Of a DNA stretch of 64,000 nt, positions 54,724-63,800 are shown one piece after another; position 1 is the stretch's first letter, and each line of letters begins with the position of its first letter. A model generated the notes under the pieces. It was not told the DNA's origin and ran no database searches. It saw only the letters and a program-made list of their open reading frames with translations. The stretch is from Ignavibacteria bacterium (GTDB lineage: Bacteria; Bacteroidota; Ignavibacteria; Tepidaquicellales; Tepidaquicellaceae). The position numbers and the translations under genes were made by a program. The stretch lies in assembly GCA_016709315.1 (NCBI GenBank), contig JADJMZ010000003.1:372001-436000 (forward strand), written 5' to 3'.

Positions 54724-55185
54724 GGTTTGAAGACAATTGGCACTGGTTTGAAGACAAAGACAACGGGTTTAATGACAAGTGACACGGCTTAAATGACAAG
54801 TGACACGGCTTAAATGACAAGTGACACGGCTTAAATGACAAGTGACACGGCTTAAATGACAAGTGACACGGCTTAAATGACAAGTGACACGGCTTAAATG
54901 ACAAGTGACACGGGTTAAATGACAAGTGACACGGGTTAAATGACAAGTGACACGGGTTAAATGACAAGTGACACGGGTTAAATGACAAGTGACACGGGTT
55001 TGATGACAAGTGTCAGTGGTTTGATGACAAGTGTCAGTGGTTTGATGACAAGTGTCAGTGGTTTGATGACAAGTGACAGTGGTTTGATGACAAGTGTCAG
55101 TGGTTTGATGTCAAAAGACACCGGTTTGATGTCAAAAGACATAAGTTTGATGTCAAAAGATACAGGTTTGATGGAAAGTATCGAA
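54724..55185. repeat. Array of 22 tandem 21-bp repeats (minisatellite)
   Basis: Twenty-two head-to-tail units of exactly 21 bp. Units 4-9 (54787-54912) are identical (GCTTAAATGACAAGTGACACG), units 10-13 differ by one base (GGTTAAAT), units 14-18 (54997-55101) read mostly GGTTTGATGACAAGTGTCAGT, and units 1-2 and 19-22 are more diverged. Similar outer and identical inner units mean recent expansion from the middle. In units 14-16 and 18 the core TGACA-AG-TGTCA is an inverted repeat; in units 3-13 it is a direct repeat. Two minus frames stay open across the array but do not look like protein. No spacers vary as in CRISPR. Confidence 0.93.
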
Positions 55186-55361
55186 GTTTTTTAATTCTTC
55201 ATTATTTCTTTAAGTTTTTGTGCCTTGAAACGAAAATATTCTTATTAGTCAACTTTGTTTAGAAGATCAGATAACTCTCTTAACTAATGGGATTGGGTTT
55301 GGAGTAGTTGGTTATTGTCCGAATGAAGTAGATCAGATAGTTCAGAATAAAAGTGATTCAT

Positions 55362-56078
55362 TCAGATTATCTGAAAAAGATCATTAACTCCTATATATCT
55401 GTTAACAGTGAAGCCTTCAGCGTAAGCGGCGTTGATGTGACTGCCGTATAAGCTGTTCGTACTTTTTATATGGTCTATCAGGCCAAGATTTGAATTTGGT
55501 TTAGAGATTTCAGATTTTGAAAACTGTGATCTGAATGCAAGTATTGCCTCAATTTTTTATCCATATATTTACTGATATCTGTTACAAAATCAGGTTCGAT
55601 ATAAAAAGTCCTGCACATAATGGTAAACTGCTTTAGGTCTCCAGGCATCCTGAGCAACTCCGTCAATAAAAGTCTCTTTCTTTTTAAGACCTGATAAATA
55701 GCAGGCATCTGCTGCAAGTTTTGCTGCAACGGCATGATCGGGATGCCGGTCATACACTGCATTGCAAAGTACAATTTCCGGTCGGTATTTTCTTATGGCG
55801 TAAATAAGTTTCAATCTGCTTGTCTCATTGTTTTCAAGCGCTCCGTCCGGTAATCCCAGTTGTTCCCTGTATTTTATTCCCAGAATTTCTGATGCGGATT
55901 CAGCTTCGTGTTTTCTGCTTTCAGCGTCTCCGTAATTACCTGTTTCACCTGCAGTCAGATCAGCGATCGCAACTGTTCTGCCCATTGCAATATGTTTAAG
56001 TATTACACCGGCAGCAGAGCATTCCACATCATCGGGATGCGCGCCGAATGCTAATATATCAACTTTGGTTGTTTCCAA
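55362..56078 (-). pseudogene. bshB1: Bacillithiol-type deacetylase (BshB1) with two frameshifts
   Basis: PIG-L/LmbE zinc deacetylase that removes acetyl from GlcNAc-malate in bacillithiol synthesis. The N-terminal frame is intact with FGAHPDDVECSAAGVI, LTAGETGNYGDAESRK and YDRHPDHAVAAKLA. After WRPKAVYHYVQDF the frame must shift (T5 run near 55603-55607) to read YIEPDFVTDISKYMDKK, then shift again at an A6 run (T6 at 55553-55558 on +) to read KIEAILAFRSQF, HINAAYAEGF and a stop at 55362. Joined, the parts give a protein of normal length, about 238 residues. Both breaks are one-base changes in homopolymers, so error and real decay are both possible. No other bsh gene is nearby. Confidence 0.82.
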
Positions 56079-56633
56079 TTTAATTAATTCTTAAATTTAA
56101 AAAATATAATGATGTTAATGTAAAAGTGATTAATTTAAAATTAGTCTTATAAGACTTTGAAATCAATTCAAGTCAGCTTACGAATAAGCATTATTATCTA
56201 AAGCCAAATTCGTATATCCAGCCCGTAACTGAAAAAATCAACACAGAGTCACCCGCACAGCGAGGCAAGCAGAGACACAGAGACATATATGTAAAAATAA
56301 AACCTCTGCGTCTTTGAAACTCTGCGATAAAAATTAGTTTTGAGACACTACTGAATTGAAATTGTTCAAGAAAATTTTAAGTATGTTTAATCTCATATAT
56401 TAATTAATTACCCGAGATGCAAGATGTTGTTAATGAAAAAATTATTATTTATTGTCTGATCATCAATTAAAAAATTAAAAAATTGAGAAATTAATTATTT
56501 GAAAATAAAAAGTGGGTATTATAACACTTGAATAAACTAAATATATTGAATTAATATATAAAAAGCCCGCCTGAAAAGTCTGAAAGGGCAACTCAGGCGG
56601 GGGTCTATGAAATGAGCGAATCCACTAATATAA
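56079..56633. other. Long spacer with repeat fragment, no gene
   Basis: A 555-base spacer. At 56240-56345 it holds an inverted-repeat-like element: CACAGAG, AGAGACACAGAGACA on one side and CCTCTGCGTCTTTGAAACTCTGCG on the other, including the 13-base word shared with 54538. This kind of element recurs in intergenic DNA of this group. The rest is AT-rich. A terminator for the - strand amidohydrolase lies at its far end. Confidence 0.55.
56560..56603 (-). terminator. Rho-independent terminator of the 56.6 kb amidohydrolase
   Basis: Nine-base GC-rich arms CCCGCCTGA (56566-56574) and TCAGGCGGG (56593-56601); on the minus strand the hairpin is followed by CTTTTTATAT. It lies about 33 bases after the stop codon. 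Confidence 0.82.
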
Positions 56634-57722
56634 TTATTTAGGATTTGCTTTTTCCCACTCTCTTACTTTTGCTTTTGCATTATCAAACAATCTTCTGTAA
56701 TTACCTTTCTTTATCTTTTCTCTTGCTTCAGGAGTAAGTTTATCCCATAACGGCTGATACAAATTATATACACTCAGAAAAGTTTTCTGATCAGGCGATG
56801 CGACATTGTCGCTGCCATAAAGAAATCTGTCAGGATAGTCATTGATCAGATTTGCAGAAATTTGTAAAGATGTGTCATTTTTTAATATATACTTAGCTAC
56901 TTCATCCCAGGAGATATCAAAATTTACATGACTCAGAGTAGGATCTTCACACATATCCCTTATTACTTTTGCCATGTCTTTAAGCGGATTAACTATCCTG
57001 CCAACTCCTATATGAGCCCAGATGATAGATGCATCAGGATGTCTTCTGAAAACATTTGTCAGGTCAGTGACATAGCTCAGTGTATAAGATTTTGGAAACG
57101 GCTTATCAATATCATTGTGCAATATGGAAACTAGTCCTGTCTCAGCGCAGAAACTGAATATACTGTCCAAAGCCGGATTCAGCAGACTCGCAACTTCGCC
57201 AGCCACTTTAGAAGAGACGAATTCCTTGTGAATAGAGAATTCGCCTATTCCTGAAAACACACCGGGAAAAGTCTGAAGAACTCTTTTAATATGATTTGCT
57301 GCATACATGTCAGCCGGATTGAAACCTATAATCATAGGATCGATCCTTTTTTTCTGTTCTTCTGTCAGAGAAAGGTACTGCATCGCCGTATAAGCATCCG
57401 TAAATGAATAATAATATAAAGGCGCATCTGTATCGAGATAATACTTCGGAGCTTCATTTCCGGAATTTCCGTATGACCACATCTGCTGTAACGGAAGTCC
57501 GAACAACGTGCATCTGCCTACTTTATCTCCCATAAGTTCCAGCACATCCTGAATTGTGTTTCCTTCCTGAATATAATTTATAAAATGATAATGGGCATCC
57601 CAGACTTCATAATTATCATAAACGGCATCTTTTTGTGAGTAGCAGAAATTTGATGTAAAAAGTAAAATAAAAGTTATGATGAAATTTTTACTGAATATTT
57701 TATAAGATGGAGTTTCTGACAT
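56634..57722 (-). CDS. Exported amidohydrolase (amidohydrolase_2-like TIM barrel)
   Basis: A 362-residue metal-dependent hydrolase fold with a signal peptide (FSKNFIITFILLFTSNFCYS, cleavage near SQ). Metal ligands fit the family: VWDAHYHFINY (HxH), ILHNDIDKPF with the mid-barrel His, IIWAHIGVG, and YGSDNVASPD with the final Asp. It probably acts in the periplasm on a small ester, lactone or carboxylate. It is the last gene of a block after two porins and a glutaminase, 89 bases from the porin gene, and ends at a strong terminator. Substrate unknown. Confidence 0.78.
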   Translation of the reverse strand: MSETPSYKIFSKNFIITFILLFTSNFCYSQKDAVYDNYEVWDAHYHFINYIQEGNTIQDVLELMGDKVGRCTLFGLPLQQMWSYGNSGNEAPKYYLDTDAPLYYYSFTDAYTAMQYLSLTEEQKKRIDPMIIGFNPADMYAANHIKRVLQTFPGVFSGIGEFSIHKEFVSSKVAGEVASLLNPALDSIFSFCAETGLVSILHNDIDKPFPKSYTLSYVTDLTNVFRRHPDASIIWAHIGVGRIVNPLKDMAKVIRDMCEDPTLSHVNFDISWDEVAKYILKNDTSLQISANLINDYPDRFLYGSDNVASPDQKTFLSVYNLYQPLWDKLTPEAREKIKKGNYRRLFDNAKAKVREWEKANPK

Positions 57723-57811
57723 TTGAAAAAATTAAAATTTTATAAAATATATTTCTTGTGATTAATAAAATTAAATCTGAAAAATTTATGATCTTAAACT
57801 CCGAATCCGGA

Positions 57812-59128
57812 TTACAGGAAAATTGAAGCTGCAAAAGATAAAACAGTTCCTTTTAATCCTCCTACATAATATCCAAATGTACTGCTGACAGTCGAACGGT
57901 TAACAACTATTACCTGCGCGTTAAGCTTCATATACCATTTCCCGTATGGAAAAACATTTACACCTCCGATAATTTCATTTGATTTATTAAAATGTCCCCA
58001 GATCTGAGATCCTACAGTATATAATTCCAGCCACTTTGGTATTACCATATAAGAAGCCGCAACATAAAATCCCTGATCAAGCAGAGCTGTAACAGGAACG
58101 GGTCCTGTAGCAGTGAATTTATTCAGAGTCCGTGAATACCATTCTGTCTGAAGAAAAAATCCTTTGTATTTAATGCCGGCGTTTGCAGATACCATATTAT
58201 AATCTGCTTCCAGAACAGTAACATCTTTTGCAAGAGCTCCGATTTGAAACAAATTCAATGCATCAGAAAGACGGATTCCTGTATTAACCGGAGAGTCATC
58301 TATGTTTTGAGTAAAACGGTTTTCACGCGAATGTGTAAATGCAGTCCCGAAATTAGTAGCGACTTTCGTATGCTCATCATAATCTGAAAACGAAGAATAC
58401 TTCCCGAATTCCCCTGTAGTTGGTCTCCAGTCAATGCTGGCGCTTGATGCCAGACTGCGTGACAGATTCACAGCGCTTACGCCAAGATTACTTGAGTTAT
58501 TACCAATCATTGCTGTATAAAACAATCCGGGTAATGCTTCACCGTCTGCCCACATTCCCTGAGTAAAATAAGGTCTGAAATACTCATCTGCTAATATTCT
58601 GTCGGGAGCCAGCCAGAACGGATGTGAATAATGATTTGAGCGTGTTCCAGGTAAAGCTCCCCAGCCGGCATTAAGATTAAATTGTTTTGCGAATTTATAA
58701 GTAATACCTCCAATTAAAGCAATCTGATTTGTAGCATTTACTGTCCAGACAGTTAAGTTATACAATAATTTGGGATTCAAAAAATATCCCCGGAAAAATA
58801 ACATGACTCTTTGCATCTGAAAGTCATTCCGGGTATCTATATTCCTGTTATTCCCGAGGTGATCAACATATGACTGTGTGGCAGGAAGCTGATTTATATA
58901 TCTGAAAAGACCGTAGGCGCCGAAATTTAATGAACCAAGTTTGCCTTTTACTATATCGAATCCGTTTCCCGGAATGTAATTACTGTCAATCCCGGGAACT
59001 TTGCTTGTTGTAACTGAATCGTCTGCAGGCGGAACATCCTGTGCATTTGCATTCTCATTAATTGCACTCAGGGAAATTAATGCAAATATTAAATAAATGA
59101 AAATAACTACTGATAATATTTTTTTCAT
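57812..59128 (-). CDS. Outer-membrane porin, phosphate-selective porin-like
   Basis: A 438-residue beta-barrel protein with signal peptide (FIYLIFALISLSAINENANA). The mature part is alternating-strand rich, with GSLNFGAYGLFRYINQL, DFQMQRVMLFFRGYFLNPKL, and a terminal aromatic strand ending in SFAASIFL, as needed for BAM recognition. Sequence pattern fits the phosphate-selective porin O/P-like group, though substrate is uncertain. Its 262-base leader sets it apart from glsA, so it may have its own promoter. Confidence 0.72.
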   Translation of the reverse strand: MKKILSVVIFIYLIFALISLSAINENANAQDVPPADDSVTTSKVPGIDSNYIPGNGFDIVKGKLGSLNFGAYGLFRYINQLPATQSYVDHLGNNRNIDTRNDFQMQRVMLFFRGYFLNPKLLYNLTVWTVNATNQIALIGGITYKFAKQFNLNAGWGALPGTRSNHYSHPFWLAPDRILADEYFRPYFTQGMWADGEALPGLFYTAMIGNNSSNLGVSAVNLSRSLASSASIDWRPTTGEFGKYSSFSDYDEHTKVATNFGTAFTHSRENRFTQNIDDSPVNTGIRLSDALNLFQIGALAKDVTVLEADYNMVSANAGIKYKGFFLQTEWYSRTLNKFTATGPVPVTALLDQGFYVAASYMVIPKWLELYTVGSQIWGHFNKSNEIIGGVNVFPYGKWYMKLNAQVIVVNRSTVSSTFGYYVGGLKGTVLSFAASIFL

Positions 59129-59344
59129 TTTTATCTGATAATTTATTTGGAAATATTTAACTCATTAAACTATTCAAAACAAAATCAATTTTTGAAAGTG
59201 AATGAACGTTATTAAAAATATTCTTGATTAATTCGTATCAAGACCATTCTGATTTAAATAACTTTTTTAAATTTCAATTGTACTTTTTAAATAATTATTT
59301 GATAAGTTAAAAATTTTACAAATTCACTTAGAAAATTATATTAC

Positions 59345-59380
59345 AATAATAACCGGCAGTAAAAACTACCGGCTATTATT
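59345..59380 (-). terminator. Long hairpin after glsA
   Basis: Sixteen-base arms AATAATAACCGGCAGT (59345-59360) and ACTACCGGCTATTATT (59365-59380) pair with only two G-U wobbles and a four-base loop. It sits 11 bases past the glsA stop. The following T tract is weak, so it may also protect the mRNA 3' end. Confidence 0.7.
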
Positions 59381-59390
59381 GCAGTTAAAG

Positions 59391-60431
59391 CTATTTAGGT
59401 TCTATCAAATATGGATTGACCTTTAACTGTTGAATAATATATTCTATAGCAAGTTGTCCTTTAACACTGTTGCCTGCTTTATCAAGCGGCGGAGAAATAA
59501 CAGCAATACCGAATTTACCCGGTACAACTGCAATTAAGCACCCGCCAACTCCGCTTTTTGCCGGAACACCTGCGTTATAAAACCAGATACCTGAATCGTC
59601 ATATAGTCCGGCTGTTGACATAACAGGAAGTGTGTACTCAACTGTTTCAGGAGAAACTACAACTTTTTTTGTTACCGGGTTTTTTCCGCCATTTGCCAGT
59701 GTTGCTGCCATAATTCCGGCATCTTTAGCATTCACATTAATGGCGCATTGTTTTGTATAAATATCTGTTGCCTGCACTGGATCAAAGTACATTCTGCCGT
59801 ATGCAAATAGCAGATGAGCAATTGCCTGATTGCGCAGATTATCTCCGGCTTCGCTGATGTAAACAGGCATATTTATCTCCAGATCACGTCCTGCAAAATC
59901 ACTGTGAACTTTTAATATGCTTGCCCATTTTGATGCAGAGTCATTACCGCTTATAAGACTTGTTGAAGCAATAGCTCCCGGATTAACAAGAGGATTAATT
60001 TCTTTACCTCTCATTCTTTCAACAGCAACAATAGAATTGAATACTTCGCCTGTTGCATCTACACCTATCTTATCCTGTATAGCTTTTGATCCCTGTTCCT
60101 CAATAACTTTAGCCATAGTAAATACTTTTGAAACGCTTTGAATTGAAACCATTGATTCAATGTCACCGGAAGTGTAAACCTGGCCATCGGCAGTAACAAG
60201 CGCAATACCGAATATGTTTGGATCTACATTTGCAAGTTCTTTAATGTAGTCTGCGTTAGCGCCTTCTTTTACATCCTTGAATTTGTTATAAGCTTCTTTG
60301 ACAACAGTTTCTATATTAGATTTTGTAAGCAGGTCATTCTTTTGTGCAAATGAAGAATTTGTCAGTATGAATGAAACCATTAAAACTGAAATCAGAAATC
60401 TAATAAATATCTTTTTGTTTTGTATTTTCAT
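59391..60431 (-). CDS. glsA: Glutaminase A, exported form
   Basis: Serine-type glutaminase converting glutamine to glutamate and ammonia. The SxxK catalytic pair is Ser99 and Lys102 in IQSVSKVF; ERMRGKEINPLVNPGAIAST and KSGVGGCLIAVVPGKFGIAV are family signatures. The 346-residue form carries a signal peptide (FIRFLISVLMVSFILTNSSFAQ), unlike the cytoplasmic enzyme of E. coli, so it should act in the periplasm. It lies 28 bases downstream of the DcaP-like porin gene in the same direction, suggesting uptake and deamidation in one operon. Confidence 0.92.
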   Translation of the reverse strand: MKIQNKKIFIRFLISVLMVSFILTNSSFAQKNDLLTKSNIETVVKEAYNKFKDVKEGANADYIKELANVDPNIFGIALVTADGQVYTSGDIESMVSIQSVSKVFTMAKVIEEQGSKAIQDKIGVDATGEVFNSIVAVERMRGKEINPLVNPGAIASTSLISGNDSASKWASILKVHSDFAGRDLEINMPVYISEAGDNLRNQAIAHLLFAYGRMYFDPVQATDIYTKQCAINVNAKDAGIMAATLANGGKNPVTKKVVVSPETVEYTLPVMSTAGLYDDSGIWFYNAGVPAKSGVGGCLIAVVPGKFGIAVISPPLDKAGNSVKGQLAIEYIIQQLKVNPYLIEPK

Positions 60432-60459
60432 GATTTATTTAATTTATGTTTTTTAGGAA

Positions 60460-61650
60460 TTAATCAAATTTGAATACTCTTGAAAAGTTGTATTTGAAAG
60501 AAAACTGAATTTTTGAATCGTGCGATTTAAATCCGCTCAGATCCTGTCTTTCAGCCCACTGAAATTCAACACCTGCCATTACATTTTTTACAGGATAATA
60601 AAGCAGATTAGCGATAGCGTACTGACCTGATTTGAATGCATTAGCTGCTTGTCCGTCTGAATTTTCGATCTTCTCCAATGAATATCCAACAGAACTGCTG
60701 AATTTACTGCTCCAGTTGTGATCAAGGAATGCTACGACTCCTAAAATCGGCAGTGGAACACCTTTAACAGGTCTGCCTTTTGATTTACCTTCAAAAGATG
60801 TATCAATTCCAATATCTGCAGGAGCATCGTTCATGTAATTTTCAATTCCTTCTCCATAAACACCTTGCAATCTCAAAACATCATTTTTAGTAACATTAAG
60901 ATTCGAGCTCAGATTTAATCCCCACCCAAGTGCGCTTCCGTCAAATGATAATGTATCGGGATTCGTATCTCTCCATTTTATGCTTCTTAAAATACCGGCT
61001 AATTCTACATATCCAAAATCTCCTGATTGTCTCCATTCTGCAGAAAAATCAGGAAGATAGAACTGTGGTTTTATACTTGTCAGCTCTATTCTGTTTGCAT
61101 AAATACCTCCGTCACCGCTTGCGCCGGGTCTTTCCAGAGCAAATGTAAGTTTAGTATTGCCTTCCATTAATGGCATGTATCTTATCTGAAGATTTCTGAA
61201 AAATACCATTCCTGATGGTCCCCAGTATTCAAGTGTGTTCGGGAAAACATCAACGTCCATGAATGGACTCCAGTACTGACCTGCACCGAATTTGCCGATC
61301 TGTCCGTAAGCATGTCTCAGACGAAATGTCGTCTGACCGGCGTCTGCGCCTGTACCAAATAATTCAAATTCAAACTGAGTGAATAAATTACCTATTTTAG
61401 TTGGTGTGTTTGATTTGACTCCGAAACGGGTTTGTCTTACACTGAAAAATGTCTTGCCATCAGGAGCAAACTGGCCGGGAAATGCGGGAAGTTTAGTTAC
61501 CCGCATAACATCAAACCAATCCGGATCTGCAGTATTGATCTGATATCCTGCATCTGTCATTACATGCCCGTATATTTCCAATGTACTGTTTTGAGCAAAA
61601 GAATTGGAAATAAATCCTGCAAAGAATAAAAAGAGAAAAATTTTTTTCAT
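60460..61650 (-). CDS. DcaP-like outer-membrane porin
   Basis: A 396-residue beta-barrel with signal peptide (MKKIFLFLFFAGFISNSFAQ). The DcaP-family beginning is clear: EIYGHVMTDAGYQINTADPD then FFSVRQTRFGVKSNT, RLRHAYGQIGKFGAGQYW, and a C-terminal aromatic strand (FSFKYNFSRVFKFD). DcaP porins import dicarboxylates and similar acids. Location directly before the secreted glutaminase fits uptake of amino-acid-derived acids. It follows a 91-residue protein gene by 50 bases. Confidence 0.85.
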   Translation of the reverse strand: MKKIFLFLFFAGFISNSFAQNSTLEIYGHVMTDAGYQINTADPDWFDVMRVTKLPAFPGQFAPDGKTFFSVRQTRFGVKSNTPTKIGNLFTQFEFELFGTGADAGQTTFRLRHAYGQIGKFGAGQYWSPFMDVDVFPNTLEYWGPSGMVFFRNLQIRYMPLMEGNTKLTFALERPGASGDGGIYANRIELTSIKPQFYLPDFSAEWRQSGDFGYVELAGILRSIKWRDTNPDTLSFDGSALGWGLNLSSNLNVTKNDVLRLQGVYGEGIENYMNDAPADIGIDTSFEGKSKGRPVKGVPLPILGVVAFLDHNWSSKFSSSVGYSLEKIENSDGQAANAFKSGQYAIANLLYYPVKNVMAGVEFQWAERQDLSGFKSHDSKIQFSFKYNFSRVFKFD

Positions 61651-61700
61651 GATTTTTGTTTTTTGGTTAAAAAAGTTTTTTGCTTATTGTTTATATCTGA

Positions 61701-61976
61701 TTATTTATCTATGACACCATTGATCTTAATGACAATATTTTTGCATAAACTTCTGACTGTGCCCTTAAGCATATTAAATTCTTTATTGTTAAAATTATTT
61801 TCCAGATCTTCCTTTTTATCAAAATTGATCTGGATGTATATGCGGTTTTTGTCAGAAATTATTGTTTCAAAATCATTGCAATATCCTTTAACTAAATTTT
61901 TCAGCGATTCCATTACCTGATAAAATTCAGAACGTTTATTGGCATCAATATTAGCAGTTATAAGTACAGATTCCAT
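61701..61976 (-). CDS. Small ABM/quinol monooxygenase-like protein
   Basis: A 91-residue protein with a ferredoxin-like pattern (SVLITANIDANKRSEFYQVM, NRIYIQINFDKKEDLENNF), close to the antibiotic-biosynthesis-monooxygenase-like dimeric fold. No cofactor is needed by that group. It precedes the porin gene and is downstream of the regulator gene, so it may be co-regulated. Function unknown. Confidence 0.6.
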   Translation of the reverse strand: MESVLITANIDANKRSEFYQVMESLKNLVKGYCNDFETIISDKNRIYIQINFDKKEDLENNFNNKEFNMLKGTVRSLCKNIVIKINGVIDK

Positions 61977-62147
61977 AATTGATTAACTATTGAAAACTTG
62001 TAACTTTTATTTAATTATTTATTAATGATTCATAAAGTGTGCCAGACATTGAATGATTAATTTTTGTTGTTTTGATGAAATATAAAAGGATTGAAATGTG
62101 AGGATAGTTAAATTTAACTTTGGAAGTTAAATAAAACTATATATTGT

Positions 62148-63521
62148 TCAGTTTAAATTTTTTTTGATACCCAGTTTTCTCATTTTAGATCTGAGTGTTT
62201 CAGGATTGATTTTTAGTATAGAAGCAGCGCCATCATTACCAAAGATCTTCCAGTTTGTTTTTCCAAGTATTTTATAAATATGTCTTTTTTCAAGCGCTTC
62301 GAGGTCTGTATCTTCGCAAAGGACTGAATTGTCAGGCGTTAGATTTTCTATGTTAAGAATATCATTTTGCGATGTGATTATACTTCTCTCAATAATATTT
62401 TCGAGTTCACGTATATTCCCGGGCCAGGAATAATTTATCATTTGCTGAATAGATTGTTTAGATATTCCCTTTATAGGTTTGTTAAATTTCGCAGAATAGA
62501 ATTTAGTATAATATTCTGCCAGAAGAATTATATCAGATTTTCTTTCTCTCAAAGGAGCTACTGTGATCGGATAAACATTTAACCTGTAAAAAAGATCGTT
62601 ACGGAACTTTCCTTTTATAATTTCATCTTCAAGAACTTTATTTGTCGCTGAGATAATTCTGAAATCAGTTTTAATTGTTCTGGAACTTCCGATTTTTTCA
62701 AATTCACCATTTTGTAAAATGTGAAGAAGTTTTGGCTGAAGAGCTAAAGGTAATTCTCCTATCTCATCTAAAAAAATTGTTCCGCCGTCAGCCAGTTCAA
62801 ATCTCCCGATCCTTTTTTCAACTGCACCTGTAAAAGCGCCTTTTTCATGTCCGAACAATTCACTTTCGATCAGGTTTTCAGGAATGGATGCGCAATTTAC
62901 TTTAATAAACGGCTTGTTACTCCTTTTGCTCTTTTTATGAATTTCTCTGGCAATTAATTCCTTCCCTGTACCGGTTTCTCCCAGAATCAGCACTGAAGCT
63001 TCCGTAGATGCAACCTGCTCAACTCTAAAGAGAGCATATTTTAGTGCATCACTTTCTCCAATAATATCAAACTCCTTCGCACTAAGTTTATCTTTCTCAT
63101 TTAAATAAATATTTTCTGCCGGTAAAAGCTCATTACACTCTTCGGTTTTTTTTCGTGAATTAATCTCACTGATATCGGTACCTGAACATATCAAATATTC
63201 TTCTCCATCAATTCTTAACAGTTTACCTGAGCCCAGATGTGGTATCTTTCTTCCGGACTTAGATAAGGCATTAATTTCAACTTCCTCATATCCGTCTGCG
63301 AAAATTTTTTGAAAGCTTAAATCAACTTTTTCACGGTCATCAAAATCTACAAAATCCAGAATATGTTTATCAGATAGTTCATCTGATGAATATTCATAAA
63401 CTTCCTCGACTCTTTTATTCCAGGCAATCAAACGCCTTTCTTTGTTAAAAATATATATAATCCCGGGCAAACTATTCATGATCAGTTCAGCAGAGATTTT
63501 TTCGGGTAAATTGTTTTTCAT
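62148..63521 (-). CDS. PAS-domain sigma-54-dependent transcriptional activator
   Basis: A 457-residue enhancer-binding protein. Residues 10-120 form a PAS sensor (LPGIIYIFNKERRLIAWNKR), 150-385 the AAA+ domain with Walker A GETGTGKE (181-188), the sigma-54 loop GAFTGA (228-233) and Walker B IFLDEIGEL, and 405-457 a Fis-like helix-turn-helix (ASILKINPETLRSKMRKLGI). It lacks a receiver domain, so a small ligand or redox signal on the PAS domain is likely. Lying upstream of the glutaminase-porin block in the same direction, it is a good candidate for its regulator. No matching -24/-12 promoter was found with confidence. Confidence 0.92.
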   Translation of the reverse strand: MKNNLPEKISAELIMNSLPGIIYIFNKERRLIAWNKRVEEVYEYSSDELSDKHILDFVDFDDREKVDLSFQKIFADGYEEVEINALSKSGRKIPHLGSGKLLRIDGEEYLICSGTDISEINSRKKTEECNELLPAENIYLNEKDKLSAKEFDIIGESDALKYALFRVEQVASTEASVLILGETGTGKELIAREIHKKSKRSNKPFIKVNCASIPENLIESELFGHEKGAFTGAVEKRIGRFELADGGTIFLDEIGELPLALQPKLLHILQNGEFEKIGSSRTIKTDFRIISATNKVLEDEIIKGKFRNDLFYRLNVYPITVAPLRERKSDIILLAEYYTKFYSAKFNKPIKGISKQSIQQMINYSWPGNIRELENIIERSIITSQNDILNIENLTPDNSVLCEDTDLEALEKRHIYKILGKTNWKIFGNDGAASILKINPETLRSKMRKLGIKKNLN

Positions 63522-63800
63522 ATAAGTTTAAAAAACTAAAGATAAAATACACCACCGGATATTTATACTTTGCAGTATTGAATCAATCAGATGTCAATAA
63601 TTTTGTACTTTCAAAACTATCATATGTTCACTTAACTATGATTACAGTTTTACACTTTGAATAACTTTTTTGATTAATATAAAATATAAAAAAGCATGCA
63701 TTATAAAAACCTTTCACAAATAGTAACTTACCCACATGCATTCTTTATTTTGTATTTTGAAATATCAATATTAAGTTAATTTATCAATTATCCCACATAT
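63522..63800. other. Intergenic, AT-rich, no gene seen
   Basis: A 279-base divergent spacer between the regulator and the partial + strand gene. It is nearly free of G/C and has no open frame. The word TTTGAAATATCAA near 63757 is also found ahead of the paralogue at 53013. Confidence 0.4.

Noticed and set aside
54518..55009. 163-residue minus-strand frame running through the 21-bp array
   Set aside because: It exists because the repeat length is a multiple of three. The composition is unlike a real protein, another minus frame is also open over the array, and the non-repeat part runs through interspersed repeat DNA.
54724..55185. CRISPR array
   Set aside because: Units are contiguous at 21 bp with no unique spacers, and no cas gene is in the window.
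55478..55774. 98-residue minus frame as a separate gene
   Set aside because: Its end (YIEPDFVTDISKYMDKK) is the middle part of the frameshifted deacetylase; its beginning is noise antisense to nothing else.
62039..62044. Minus-strand TGGCAC as the -24 box of a sigma-54 promoter for the 61.7 kb gene
   Set aside because: The position 5 bases on lacks the essential GC of the -12 box (ATGAA instead of TTGCA).
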